Assembly (NCBI GenBank): GCA_963814435.1
Contig: CAWFCV010000013.1
Span: 1 to 64,000, forward strand
DNA length: 64,000 bases
Direction of reading: 5' to 3'
Source: JAEUPI01 sp963814435
Lineage (GTDB): Bacteria; Pseudomonadota; Gammaproteobacteria; Burkholderiales; Burkholderiaceae_C
Positions within the stretch are counted from its first letter, which is position 1. Every line of letters begins with the position of its first letter. The notes beneath the pieces were generated by a model that saw only the letters and a program-made list of their open reading frames with translations, was not told the DNA's origin and searched no databases. Position numbers and translations under genes: made by a program. This document shows, piece by piece, positions 1 to 9,049 of the stretch.

Positions 1-746
1 GGTCGACAGCGCGACGATGATCAGATAGCCCATGCCCGTGGTCGAACCGACGAACTCGGAGAGCACCACACCGATCAACGAAAAGCTCACCGCATTGGGG
101 AGCGCTCTGAAGGTCCACGACAAGGCGTTTGGAACGCGCACGGTCCAGGTGATCTGACGTTCGCTCGCGCCCCGTGTTCGACAAAACTCCAGCAGTTCCC
201 GCTCGATGCTGCTGGCACCCTTGAAGGTATTGAAGAACACCAGGAAGAAGACGATGAACCAGGCCGTCACGACCTTGGAGGCCATGCCCAACCCGAACAC
301 CATCGTGATCAGCGGCACGAATGCAATCCGCGGCAGCGAGTTCAACGCCACGATGAACGGCGAGAGAATTCGCGCCAAACGACGCCGCTGGCTGAACAGC
401 ATCCCTACAAAAAAGCCGGAGGCGACGGCGATCGTCAGCCCGACAAGGGTCGACACCAGCGTCGAGAACAGGTGCGGCCAGAACTGCCCCGCCTTGGCGC
501 CGCAGGTCCACTCAACCAGCTGCACTAGCACACGCGACGGCCGGCTGACAAAGAAAGGATCGAAGACATTGATGCTTTTCGCAAGCCAGGTCACGCGTGT
601 GCCGAACTCCCAAGCAGCGAGCATCAGCAGCAGCAGCGAGATCTGCCAGCCAGCACGCGAAGCCGTTCAATGCGCGCCGCACGGTCCAGTGCTCGGATAC
701 GAGTGGCCCAATCCAGCTGCTGCTGCTGTGAAGCGCTGTCGCTCAC
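1..746 (-). CDS. ABC transporter permease, SsuC/TauC type (partial, frameshifted)
   Basis: Inner-membrane permease of a nitrate/sulfonate/taurine-type ABC importer. The reverse strand reads as a binding-protein-dependent permease. It includes a long hydrophobic stretch around 230-330 (VVTAWFIVFFLVFFNTFKG) and the EAA-loop region that contacts the ATPase. The gene runs off the left edge of the window. A GTG at 746 overlaps the TGA of the ATPase gene (GTGA), so translation is probably coupled. Near 645-660 a one-base deletion is needed to continue the frame (RVLA then WQISLLLLML). The substrate is not shown by the sequence; this family imports sulfonates, taurine, nitrate or thiamine precursors. 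Confidence 0.8.
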
Positions 747-1542
747 GCGATTCGCCCCTCGGGGCGAATCCCTTGCACGCTGGTCGTCCTGAACTGCTCG
801 CCCACGACGCGCCAGATCGTCTGGAAGTGAAGTGCAAAGCCGGCTGTCTCACGAACGCTGAATACGTCGCGGGGATGGGGCAGATCGACCCGGTGGTCGA
901 GAATGATGCGGCTCGGCGGCCCGGACAGGACCAGCACACGGTCCGACAGCGTCACCGCCTCATCGAGGTGTGCGTGACGAGCACGATGGTCTGGCCCATT
1001 CTTCGCCAGATGCCGATCAACTCGCGGTGCAGCAGCGTCATCGTGTGTGTGTCCAGGCGCCAAGGCTCGTCGAGCAGGAGAATGCTCGGCTCGCAGGCCA
1101 GCGTCATGAGCAGCGCAACCCGCCGGCGCATGCCGCCGGAGAGCTGGTGCGGATACACGTCGCCGAAGTCCTCCAGACCACCCATCACGAGCAAGGACGC
1201 CACCTTGGCCCTGATCTGTGCCTCGGGCTGCCCTCGATAGCGCAAGCCCAAGGCGACGTTGTCGCGAACCCGGTACCAGGGAAGCAGAGTGTCTTTTTGA
1301 AAGATGTAGCCGAGGCCCGGCGCAATCTTGTCCTGCACCTTGATCCCATCGACGCGGATTTCGCCTTGGGTCGGCGCGATGAATCCGGCCATGATATTCA
1401 GCAATGTGCTCTTCCCGCAACCGCTGGGCCCGACGATCGAAACGAATTCGCCTTTGTGAATCGTCGCCGTGACGTCCTCGATGGCGCGGATCTCCCGTTC
1501 CCGAGTGAGGTAGACGTGTCCGATGCCATCGACCTCCACCAT
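743..1542 (-). CDS. ABC transporter ATP-binding protein, SsuB/TauB type (frameshifted)
   Basis: Cytoplasmic ATPase of the same importer. Walker A is GPSGCGKST (about residue 38), the Q-loop lies in YIFQKDTLLPW, the signature is LSGGMRRRV and Walker B is ILLLDEP. The D-loop is odd: DEPWRLDTHT replaces the usual DEPFGALD, one residue shorter. After VLVTHT the frame breaks near 955-975. The expected continuation, DEAVTLSDRVLVLSG, is in the neighbouring frame and ends at 743. ATG at 1542 gives the standard N-terminus (MVEVDGIGHVYL). The gene lies about 18 bp after the binding-protein gene and overlaps the permease gene, so the three form one operon. Confidence 0.85.
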
Positions 1543-1560
1543 GACTTGGCAACTGCCGGT

Positions 1561-2607
1561 TCAGGTGTGGCGCGCCCTGCGGACAAAGCTCATGTCCACC
1601 GCCGTCTCGTACGAACGCGCCTGAGTTCTTCGTTGCTGAATTGACGGCCGTTTCCCATGATCGCCATCAGGCGGTCGTAGCCGGGTTTGTCAAGCACATT
1701 GCTGTAGTTCCACAGACTTTTCTGATAGCTGGCCGCCGCGCGCAATACGGCGTGCTTGGGCATACCGCTCAAGTAGTCGGCGCAAATCAGCTCGCATCGC
1801 CTCGGGCGAATTGGCGTGGATCCAGTCGGAGCCCTTGACCATGGCACTGACGAAGGCCTGAATCGCCGCGCCGCGCGTGTCGATCGACTCCGACAAGACA
1901 TAACAACCCAGGCCCGGTACATCACCGCCGAAGACCCGATGCCAGGCGCCTTCATCGGTGACGTCAAATACGCCGCGCCCAGCCTCCCTGAATGGCCGCG
2001 TCGATCATCGACATCGTCGCGATCGTTGCGTCGACCTGCTTGGACTTGACCGCGCCGAGCATAGTCATGCTGTCGCCGAGCCCGCGAACTGTGACCTTGT
2101 CCTTGATGCCGAAGCGCTCGGCGAGGTAGATCGCCATCAGCCACGTCGTCGACTGCGGTTGGGTGACCGCAATCGTCTTGCCGGCGAGGTCGGCCACGGT
2201 CTGAAGTCTTCCCGGGCCCAGGTTGTCCTTGTGGACCAGGATGTTCGCCAGCGGCACGCGCCGGTCCAGGCTGAACACCACGGTTGACGGCTTGCCCGCG
2301 AGGCTGAGTGCCACCGAGTCGTTGATGCCGCTGTGGCAATCAGCACCTCCCTGCCGCCAGCATCTGCTTGGAGCGAGGGCCGCTTTTGTGAATTGATGTG
2401 CTCGACGTCGAGGCCTTCGGCCGCGAAAAAGCCCAACTTCATCGTTGCGTAGAGCATCGAATACATCGCATCGACGCCCGCCACGCCATGGGCCGCGCTG
2501 CCGTGCTGCCCCCGCGCCCAGACCGATGAAGCGGGCAGCATGGCAATGGCGCAGCCGCCGGCGCCAATACGCAAGCACGACCGACGATCAAGGTATTTCG
2601 TTGACAC
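1561..2607 (-). CDS. ABC transporter substrate-binding protein, NMT1/THI5-like (frameshifted)
   Basis: Periplasmic solute receptor for the downstream ATPase and permease. In successive frames one reads an N-terminal signal region (LDRRSCLRIGAGG), the NMT1-like body (MKLGFFAAEGLDVE, DLAGKTIAVTQPQSTTWL, VDATIATMSMIDAAIQ) and a C-terminal part (SLWNYSNVLDKPGYD). At least four frameshifts are needed, near 2330, 1985, 1760 and 1600. GTG at 2607 is preferred as start because GGGAGGGC precedes it; TTG at 2625 is the alternative. The total of about 349 residues fits the family. Nothing visible identifies the ligand. Sequencing error is likelier than a true pseudogene, given the same pattern in housekeeping genes here. 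Confidence 0.75.
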
Positions 2608-2801
2608 TGCCGCCCTCCCGTCCAAGATGGCGGCGTCGGTTGATCTGCGGCTGAAGCGCAGGACTGGTGTCGCGCAGCGGAACTATGCGCGCATTTCAAC
2701 CGGAATTGATGATAAGCGCCTTGGTGCCAGGGTTGCTGCCCGAACGACGTGGCCCCCATTTGCCGCCCTGACGACGGTGAAGCGTTCGGGCGCGGCAGGC
2801 C

Positions 2802-3719
2802 TCAACGGCGAGTGGCGACCCAGTTCAGCGCGGGATTCGCTCGAAGGCGTTCCACCACAAGATCGATGAAGGCGCGTGCCTTCTTCGACGCATGCTGCCC
2901 TTCGCGATGCACCACGAGCACCGGCAGGGCCGGGGGCTCGAAATCGCCAAGCACCAACTTGAGTCGGCCATCGCGCACGAACTCGGCCACCTGATAGGAC
3001 AACAAGCGCGTGATGCCGAAGCCCCCCAACGCTGCTATCAACGCAGAGTCGTTGCTGGTGGTCGTCATGCGCGGTCGCAGCTTGACGTCGCAAGCTTCTC
3101 CGTCATCCCAAAACCGCCACTTCGGAGTGGGCGTCACAGCAGTGGCTGAAACGATGGTGTGGGCCTGCAGATCGACAGGCGCCTGTGGAACGCCATGTTC
3201 TTCCAGATAACCGGGCGCGGCGCAGATGACGCGGCGCACGCTGCCCACAGAGGCTGCGCGCATCGACGAGTCCGGCAGTTCGCCGATGCGAATGCCGATA
3301 TCGGCGCCCTCATCCAGCATGTTGACCACCCGATCCAAGAACCAGCAGCATGCAACCACCTCCGCGTGGCGCCGCAGGTACTCGGTGACGATCGGCGCCA
3401 CGAACTTGGCGCCGAACAACACCGGCGCGGTGATGGTGAGATGCCCGCGCGGCGTGACCTGCGTGCCGGTCACGGACTCGTCGGCCTCGGCGAGTTGGGC
3501 CAGGATGAGACGGCAGTCGTCAGCGTAGCGTGCGCCGGCCTCGGTGACGCGCACGACGCGCGTGCTGCGGGTCAGCAGCCGAACACCCAGGTGCGCCTCC
3601 AGTTCGTTAATCGCCCGCGTCACGGCCGGTGGCGAAATGCCGAGCTTGCGCGCGCCACTGGCGAAGCCGTTGGTGTCGCACACGGCGACGAAGACGTTGA
3701 TGAGGTGCAGTCGGTCCAA
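2802..3719 (-). CDS. LysR-family transcriptional regulator (copy A)
   Basis: DNA-binding regulator of about 305 residues. The N-terminal winged helix-turn-helix (residues 1-60) contains LGISPPAVTRAINELEAHLG and is followed by a LysR substrate-binding domain (about 90-295). TTG at 3719 is chosen because it aligns with the ATG of the adjacent paralogue (xDRLHLINVF); an upstream ATG at 3806 would add an unlikely Arg/Pro-rich leader. The gene lies head-to-tail with copy B (3852-4751), and both share FLDRVVNML, GIRIGELPDSSM and the C-terminal PPALPV..HREG..AS. This indicates a tandem duplication. The regulated gene may be the flavin oxidoreductase upstream; no operator was identified. Confidence 0.9.
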   Translation of the reverse strand: MDRLHLINVFVAVCDTNGFASGARKLGISPPAVTRAINELEAHLGVRLLTRSTRVVRVTEAGARYADDCRLILAQLAEADESVTGTQVTPRGHLTITAPVLFGAKFVAPIVTEYLRRHAEVVACCWFLDRVVNMLDEGADIGIRIGELPDSSMRAASVGSVRRVICAAPGYLEEHGVPQAPVDLQAHTIVSATAVTPTPKWRFWDDGEACDVKLRPRMTTTSNDSALIAALGGFGITRLLSYQVAEFVRDGRLKLVLGDFEPPALPVLVVHREGQHASKKARAFIDLVVERLRANPALNWVATRR

Positions 3720-3851
3720 TGGGGTTTGCCCGGCGTTTGACGCTGGAGCAGCGACTGTGCATCGCCCGGGGTGCGAGCGGAATCCTCGGCGCCCGCAATA
3801 GAGCATTGCGCGTCGGAGAGCGCCGCGGGCCGGCGGCAGCGGCCGCGCGCG

Positions 3852-4751
3852 TTAGAGCTGGGCCAACTGAGGGCGAAGCCGCTCGACCGCCATGTCAATG
3901 AAGGCGCGCGCCTTCTGCGACGCATGCCGTCCTTCGCGGTGCAGCACGTGCACCGGTAGCGCAGGGGGCTCGAAGTCGCTGAGGACGGTCTTCAGCCGGC
4001 CCTCACGCAAGTGCTCGGCCACCTTGTAGGCGAGCACGTTGGTCAGGCCGAAGCCGGTCAAGGCGACGGCGATTGCCGTCTCACTCGTCGTTGCGATCAA
4101 ACGCGGATGCAGCTTGACGGCGCTGGGCAAGCCACCTTTCAACATGCGCCACTCCGACGTAGAGGTTGCCCCGCCAGCCGCAATGATGACGTGTTGGTCG
4201 AGGTCCTCGGGTGACTTCGGTGTGCCATGACTTTCGAGATATGCCGGCGTGGCGCAGATCAGAAGGCGCATGCGCCCGATGCTGACCGCCTGCATCGACG
4301 AGTCGGGCAGCTCGCCGATCCTGATGCCCACGTCGACACCCTCTTCGAGCATGTTGACCACGCGGTCCAAGAACCAGCAGGAGGCTGTGACTTCGGGGTA
4401 GCGCGTGAGGTACTCGGTGACGACGGGCGCCACGTACATCGCGCCGAAACCCACGGGTGCGGTGATGGTCAGGCGCCCGCGCGGGGTGCTGTTGCCGCCA
4501 CTCGCCGACTCGTCGGCCTCGTTCAGTTGCGCGAGGATCACCCGGCAGTCTTCCGCATAACGCGCCCCGGCTTCGGTGACCTTCACGATCCTCGTCGTGC
4601 GCGTCAAGAGGCGCACGCCGAGGTGCGTCTCCAACTCGTTGATCGCCCGCGTAACCGCCGGCGGCGACAGCTTCAGCTTGCGCGCCGCGCCCGCAAAGCC
4701 CTGGGTGTCCACGACCGCGACGAAGACATTGATCAAGTGCAGCCTGTCCAA
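3852..4751 (-). CDS. LysR-family transcriptional regulator (copy B)
   Basis: A 299-residue LysR regulator that starts with MDRLHLINVF. It has the helix-turn-helix LKLSPPAVTRAINELETHLG and an effector domain with FLDRVVNMLEEGVD. It is intact and closely similar to copy A, which lies 132 bp downstream on the same strand. The family usually autoregulates and controls neighbouring enzyme genes in response to a small molecule. The nearest candidate target here is the PPOX-flavin reductase fusion (4862-6910), on the same strand 110 bp upstream. The effector cannot be inferred. Confidence 0.92.
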   Translation of the reverse strand: MDRLHLINVFVAVVDTQGFAGAARKLKLSPPAVTRAINELETHLGVRLLTRTTRIVKVTEAGARYAEDCRVILAQLNEADESASGGNSTPRGRLTITAPVGFGAMYVAPVVTEYLTRYPEVTASCWFLDRVVNMLEEGVDVGIRIGELPDSSMQAVSIGRMRLLICATPAYLESHGTPKSPEDLDQHVIIAAGGATSTSEWRMLKGGLPSAVKLHPRLIATTSETAIAVALTGFGLTNVLAYKVAEHLREGRLKTVLSDFEPPALPVHVLHREGRHASQKARAFIDMAVERLRPQLAQL

Positions 4752-4861
4752 TGTTTCTCCGCGTGCAATGGTGGCACCGATTCTGCGCCGATTCCGCAGG
4801 CAAGAGGTGGGTCAAAGCCCTACTACCGGCGGCGGAGCTGGGCACAGGCCGCACAGGCGGA

Positions 4862-6910
4862 TCACAACTCGAGCTCGACGCGCTCTCCGCCCGTGGCCGC
4901 TGGCCGCGCGCAGCAGATCAGCACCTCGCCGTCGCCGGTTTGCCAGGCGGCGGGTTCGGCGTAGGTCACGCGGCCGGATCTCAGCGTCGTGACACAAGAG
5001 CCGCAATGGCCGGCACGGCACGAATACGGCGGCGACAAGCCCTGGGCCTCGGCCAGCTCCAGCAGCGTGCCTTGCGCCGGTGTCCACGCGGCTTGTTGGC
5101 CGCTGCGCGCGAAGCGCACGACAGCCTGCGTGGCCGCGGGACCCGGCGGCGGGGTCGCAGGCGCGGCGCCATCGCCCTGGCGGCGCAACGACGCCGGTCC
5201 GAAGGCTTCGGCGTAGATGCGCTCGTCACGCACGCCCAGTTCACGCAGGCCGTCGTAGATAGACTGCATGAAACCGCCCGGGCCACAGAGGTAGAACTCG
5301 TGGTCGTCGAAGGGCAGCCAGCGTTTGAGATGTTCGATCGTCAGCGGACCGCGCTGCACATCCTCGCCACCCTGGCCGAGCACCAGATGCACCCGCACGG
5401 CGCCCTGGGCGCGCGCCACCAACTCGTCCAGCTCGGCCCCGAACGCACGCACGCTGGCGTCGTGCGCCACCTGAATCAGATGCACCGGCCGCGTGTGGCG
5501 GTGGCGAAGACCAACGGCCACGATGTGGCGCAGGAAGGACAGCGTCGGCGTGATGCCCACACCGGCACCGATCAGCACGGCCGGGCGGCGGCTTTGGGCG
5601 TCGATGACGAAGTGCCCGCGCGGACCCAGCGCCTCGATCACGTCGCCCACCGCCACCTGATCGTGAAGGTGCGTGGACGCGGCGCCGTCGCGCTTGACCG
5701 ACAGACGCAGGCCCGCATCGCCGGGCGCCGACGAGATCGTGTAGGTGCGCTGCAAGGGCTTGGCGCCGGCGGGCAGCGCCAGGCGGATCGGCAGGTACTG
5801 GCCGGCTTCGAACGCGGGCACGGCCAAGCCGTCGGCGGGTTCGAGGTGAAAGGAGCGGATCACGCGGCTCTCGTCGACGGTGCGCAGCACGCGATAGGGG
5901 CGCCAGGTCTGTGCGAGCTGCCGTGCCTGCAGCCTGGCGGCCGCTTCCTCCCAGCTGCCGGTGATCAATGAGTTCGGCGACCAGTCGCGAAAGCGCCAGC
6001 GCAGCGGCAACGCATCGCGCAGCCAGTGGGCTTCGTCGAGATGGAAACGCCAGGCGCGTTCGGCACCGTCGAATGCCTTCAGTTCATCGCCGCCCCACAC
6101 CACCTCGGCGCGGCCGGTGAGGCTGAGCAGGTCACCCCGTTCGAAGTCGATGAAGAGCACGCCGGCACGCGCATCGAGCTGCAGGTTGCCCAGTGTCATG
6201 AACATGTTGTTGCCGGCGAAGTCGGGCACCAGCAGCGTGCGCTCGTCTTCGATCTTCACGAAGCCGGCACGGCCGCCGCGGTGCGAGACGTCCGCGCCGC
6301 GTGCCGGCTCGCCGGCCGCGGCCGGTGCCTGCGTGGCCACGAACAGCGTGTCGGCCCGGCCGATCAGCCTCATCGCGTCGGCATCGAGCGTGGCCAACTG
6401 CAGCGTCGATCGTGGGCGCATGTCGCTGGCGTCGCGCACCCATTGCACATCACGGCCCTGGATGTACTGCGGGCAGTTGCCCACGGTCTGCTCGATGGCC
6501 AACGACAGGCCCGCGTCACCGACCTCCAGCAGACGCCCATTGACTCGATTGCGGCGGCGCGTCTGCAACTCGATGCCCAGAAACCCGAGCGGCGCGTCGA
6601 CGCGCAGCCCATCGGCGATGGGGTCACCGGGGATCGCCCGCGCTGCAACGTCGAGCTGACGGTCGTGGGGCGAGCGCAGGAAGCCCGGCTCGCCGACCAG
6701 CATCGACGCCCAGGGCCGCCCCGCCGTGTCGACCGCGCCGACCAGGACAAAGTGCAAAGCTGCAAAGAACTGTTGATGCTGCTCGGGCATGAAGGGGCGG
6801 ATCACGCGCTGCCCCACGCCGTGCATGCGCTCGGCCAGACCGAGGCGCTCTTGCAGCGCGCGCTCGCCGACGTGGAACGGTTCGTTGGCCGGCGTTGGGG
6901 GCTTGTTCAC
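4862..6910 (-). CDS. PPOX-domain / FAD-NAD(P)H reductase / [2Fe-2S] ferredoxin fusion oxidoreductase
   Basis: A 682-residue soluble multidomain redox protein. Residues 40-330 form a pyridoxamine-phosphate-oxidase-like split barrel. This region shares phrases with the small PPOX gene downstream of the same promoter side (RGGRAGFVK versus RGGPRGFLK). Next comes an FR-type FAD domain (RTYTISSAPGD at about 415), an NAD(P)-binding domain (LIGAGVGITPTLSFL) and a C-terminal plant-type ferredoxin domain with CRAGHCGSC and a fourth Cys in LICCARPA. Electrons should pass from NAD(P)H through FAD to [2Fe-2S]; the acceptor is unknown. The gene follows the small PPOX gene (6933-7559) by 22 bp, so they are probably co-transcribed. 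The reading frame is intact. Confidence 0.9.
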   Translation of the reverse strand: MNKPPTPANEPFHVGERALQERLGLAERMHGVGQRVIRPFMPEQHQQFFAALHFVLVGAVDTAGRPWASMLVGEPGFLRSPHDRQLDVAARAIPGDPIADGLRVDAPLGFLGIELQTRRRNRVNGRLLEVGDAGLSLAIEQTVGNCPQYIQGRDVQWVRDASDMRPRSTLQLATLDADAMRLIGRADTLFVATQAPAAAGEPARGADVSHRGGRAGFVKIEDERTLLVPDFAGNNMFMTLGNLQLDARAGVLFIDFERGDLLSLTGRAEVVWGGDELKAFDGAERAWRFHLDEAHWLRDALPLRWRFRDWSPNSLITGSWEEAAARLQARQLAQTWRPYRVLRTVDESRVIRSFHLEPADGLAVPAFEAGQYLPIRLALPAGAKPLQRTYTISSAPGDAGLRLSVKRDGAASTHLHDQVAVGDVIEALGPRGHFVIDAQSRRPAVLIGAGVGITPTLSFLRHIVAVGLRHRHTRPVHLIQVAHDASVRAFGAELDELVARAQGAVRVHLVLGQGGEDVQRGPLTIEHLKRWLPFDDHEFYLCGPGGFMQSIYDGLRELGVRDERIYAEAFGPASLRRQGDGAAPATPPPGPAATQAVVRFARSGQQAAWTPAQGTLLELAEAQGLSPPYSCRAGHCGSCVTTLRSGRVTYAEPAAWQTGDGEVLICCARPAATGGERVELEL

Positions 6911-6932
6911 GGGGATTGCATCAGGCTGGGGA

Positions 6933-7559
6933 TCAGGCCGCCGAGGCGCGGCTCTGCGCCTTCAGTTGCTGCTCGAGCGCGGCGATGCGTGCGTCGCGTT
7001 CGGCCAGCGCACGCTGCACATCGTCGGCGTCGATGCGCACGGGGATGTGCTGCGGGCCGTTACAGTCGAAGCCCGCGACGTGGATCGTCATCGCGCGCTG
7101 CGGCCGCGCTTTGTAGTCGGCGCTGTGCAGCTGGCGCGCCAGCGCCTCGTCGCCCGCCAAGTCGTGCACTTGCAGATGGCCGAGGATCTTCAAGCGCACG
7201 CGATGGGCATAGTCGACCAGTATCAGCGCCACGCGGTCATTGCCCGCGACATTGCCCACGCTGATGAGCTGGCGGTTGCCAGCGAAGTCGGCAAAGACCA
7301 GCGTCTGGTCATCGAGCACTTTGAGGAACCCGCGCGGGCCACCGCGGTGCTGCACATAGGGCCAGCCGGTCTCGGACACCGAGGCCTTGTAGAAGCTGCG
7401 TTGGTGAGCGATGAAGTCGACCTCGTCGGAGCCGAGGCGCTCGTTCTGCACTTCACTACCGCGTTCGAAGTTGCGCGTATAAGCAGCGCGGCTGCCATCG
7501 AACTGCTGGGCGGCCTTGACGGCGGGGGTGAATGCGATTTCGGCGAAGGCATCGGACAC
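6933..7559 (-). CDS. pyridoxamine 5'-phosphate oxidase family protein
   Basis: A 208-residue FMN-binding split-barrel protein with a GTG start at 7559. Visible family features are SETGWPYVQHRGGPRGFLKVLDD, FADFAGNRQLISVGN and VALILVDYAHRVRLKILG, the last two being the usual flavin-pocket strands. The C-terminus is a short coiled segment (ALAERDARIAALEQQLKA). The gene is first in a probable two-gene operon with the large PPOX-reductase fusion. The true substrate is unknown; this branch of the family is usually not PdxH. Confidence 0.88.
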   Translation of the reverse strand: MSDAFAEIAFTPAVKAAQQFDGSRAAYTRNFERGSEVQNERLGSDEVDFIAHQRSFYKASVSETGWPYVQHRGGPRGFLKVLDDQTLVFADFAGNRQLISVGNVAGNDRVALILVDYAHRVRLKILGHLQVHDLAGDEALARQLHSADYKARPQRAMTIHVAGFDCNGPQHIPVRIDADDVQRALAERDARIAALEQQLKAQSRASAA

Positions 7560-8554
7560 TGTGACTCCATGGTGCAGCCGAGCCAGACACGGCAGCTTGC
7601 GCGGACCGAAGTGTGGCCCCGCGCGGCGGCAATGAGAATCACCAGGGCCGCTAAGGCACCGTTTCTGGAACTGGAACAGTGGGCCGTGTGAATCTCAGGC
7701 AACGCGAAGAGGCTGGTCGCCGGACCCGCAAGACTGCGATCGTGTCACTCCAGTTGCTCCGGTTCGAAGGGACCCGCACTGACGGCCGTGCTGACAGAGT
7801 GTCGCCGAGGCCTCCGACACGCGCGCAGTCTTTGCATCTGCGCCGGACCCGTCCGTGTTTGGCTGCCAGACGATCATGCTTTCATTGGTGTCATTTGCCG
7901 TCCGCCGCCGCGCTTGCTGTGCACGAATGGCTGCTTGGACGCTCGCGCCTGAACTGACCGTGATGGCCGGAACTACCCGTCCGCGAGGCTCGCCGACAGC
8001 TGCCGTGGGGCAACCTGACGATGACGCCGGAGGACTGCAGCAGGGCTTGGCTGTCGACGGTAGGCAGCCTCGAACGCCCGCTTCTCTCGAACTCTGATTT
8101 TCGCGACGAGACGGCGACCGCCTACTCCCTGGGTGGACCGGTCATTGGCTCTGGAAATCGCCACGGTCTGGTATGGGTGGTCGGAAGTGCCAGTTCGCCG
8201 CATCGATCTGCAGACGTTCGGGCGGCCTCGGCTGTCCTCGCCGTATGCAACGTCGGCAGTGCCTCCATGACCGGTCATCTAGCCGGCGAGACCGTCAGCA
8301 TGTGGATGGCTGCGATCTGCCCGAGACCGTGAGCTGACGACGCGGCCGTCATCGACCGGAAACGCTGCACTGCTGACGGCCGCGTGCACGATCAAACGTT
8401 GGCACATCGGCGGGGGCCGTACGGGCTGAAGGAGGGAAGCCGCTGCCGGCTTACCGTTCCTCGCGCTGATGTCATCCAATGCAGCACCAAGTAGTCCAGC
8501 GCCGTCCCGCTGTCGGCGTACCCCTAGGTGTACCCCTGGACGTCCACCAAAGAG

Positions 8555-8585
8555 AACGGGTTAGCCCTTGTGGAGCTAACCCGTT
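8555..8585. terminator. hairpin, 11-bp perfect stem
   Basis: AACGGGTTAGC and GCTAACCCGTT form a perfect 11-bp stem with a 9-base loop. No T-tract follows, so intrinsic termination is uncertain. The sequence GTACCCCTAGGTGTACCCC just to the left resembles the direct repeats often found beside tyrosine-integrase att sites. The hairpin could be the terminator of a lost mobile gene. Confidence 0.4.
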
Positions 8586-8665
8586 GAATTGATTGGCGCG
8601 GCTGGCAGGATCGGACCCATGACCCCTTGGTTCGTAGCTGGCCTGGCGTACTGCGGCGGCAGAGA

Positions 8666-8685
8666 AACTGGCACCGGTGCCAGTT
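8666..8685. repeat. perfect 20-bp palindrome AACTGGCACC/GGTGCCAGTT
   Basis: Both half-sites are exact complements. The same half-site (ACTGGCACC) recurs twice as a direct repeat at 8771-8779 and 8782-8790, 11 bp apart, one helical turn. This spacing is typical of cooperative protein binding sites such as operators or recombinase arm sites. No gene in the immediate neighbourhood encodes an obvious binder. Confidence 0.6.
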
Positions 8686-8849
8686 ATCCGCCGCTCGCCT
8701 CTTAGACAGTTCGAGTGCCGCCCCGATCGTCCGTAGCAGTCCCAGGCCATCTCGACGCATCCCGATCAAAACTGGCACCAGACTGGCACCGGCTCGAAAG
8801 GAGAGCGATGAAAGCTAGCACACGCTCTCGTGGAAACCTTTGTGAATAT

Positions 8850-8925
8850 TGGTGGGCCCTGCAGGATTCGAACCTGCGACCAACGGATTAAGAGTCCGCT
8901 GCTCTACCAACTGAGCTAAGAGCCC
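8850..8925 (-). tRNA. tRNA-Lys (anticodon CTT)
   Basis: On the minus strand the 76-nt sequence begins GGGCTCTTAGCTCAG and ends with an encoded CCA. The acceptor stem pairs GGGCTCT with AGGGCCC, the T-arm is GCAGGTTCGAATCCTGC, and the anticodon loop reads ACTCTTAAT, giving CTT for AAG. It is the second of two tandem tRNA-Lys genes, 25 bp after the TTT isoacceptor. Confidence 0.97.
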
Positions 8926-8950
8926 CGAATCAAACACATCCCCGAGGGGA

Positions 8951-9026
8951 TGGTGGGTTGTGCAGGATTCGAACCTGCGACCAACGGATTAAAAGTCCGC
9001 TGCTCTACCGACTGAGCTAACAACCC
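8951..9026 (-). tRNA. tRNA-Lys (anticodon TTT)
   Basis: The 76-nt minus-strand sequence begins GGGTTGTTAGCTCAG and ends ACAACCCACCA with CCA encoded. The acceptor stem is GGGTTGT/ACAACCC and the anticodon loop reads ACTTTTAAT, giving TTT for AAA. The T-arm and anticodon arm are nearly identical to the neighbouring tRNA-Lys(CTT), consistent with a tandem duplication followed by anticodon divergence. Confidence 0.97.
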
Positions 9027-9049
9027 CGGGGGTAGAGGGCGGCAGTTTA

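Larger units (their letters stand above)
7560..8849. other. non-coding stretch with palindromes
   Basis: No convincing gene is visible on either strand: the open frames are short and lack family motifs, and several stops interrupt each frame. The left two thirds (7560-8520) hold nothing recognisable. The right end holds an 11-bp inverted repeat (8555-8585), a tRNA-3'-end-like string (about 8597-8640), a perfect 20-bp palindrome (8666-8685) and two direct copies of ACTGGCACC (8771-8790). It lies directly beside two tRNA-Lys genes, as expected for an old integration hotspot. Confidence 0.6.

Noticed and set aside
206..1240. 344-residue open frame on the plus strand
   Set aside because: It is the antisense shadow of the ABC permease and ATPase genes; its residues are Arg/Pro-rich with no family motifs.
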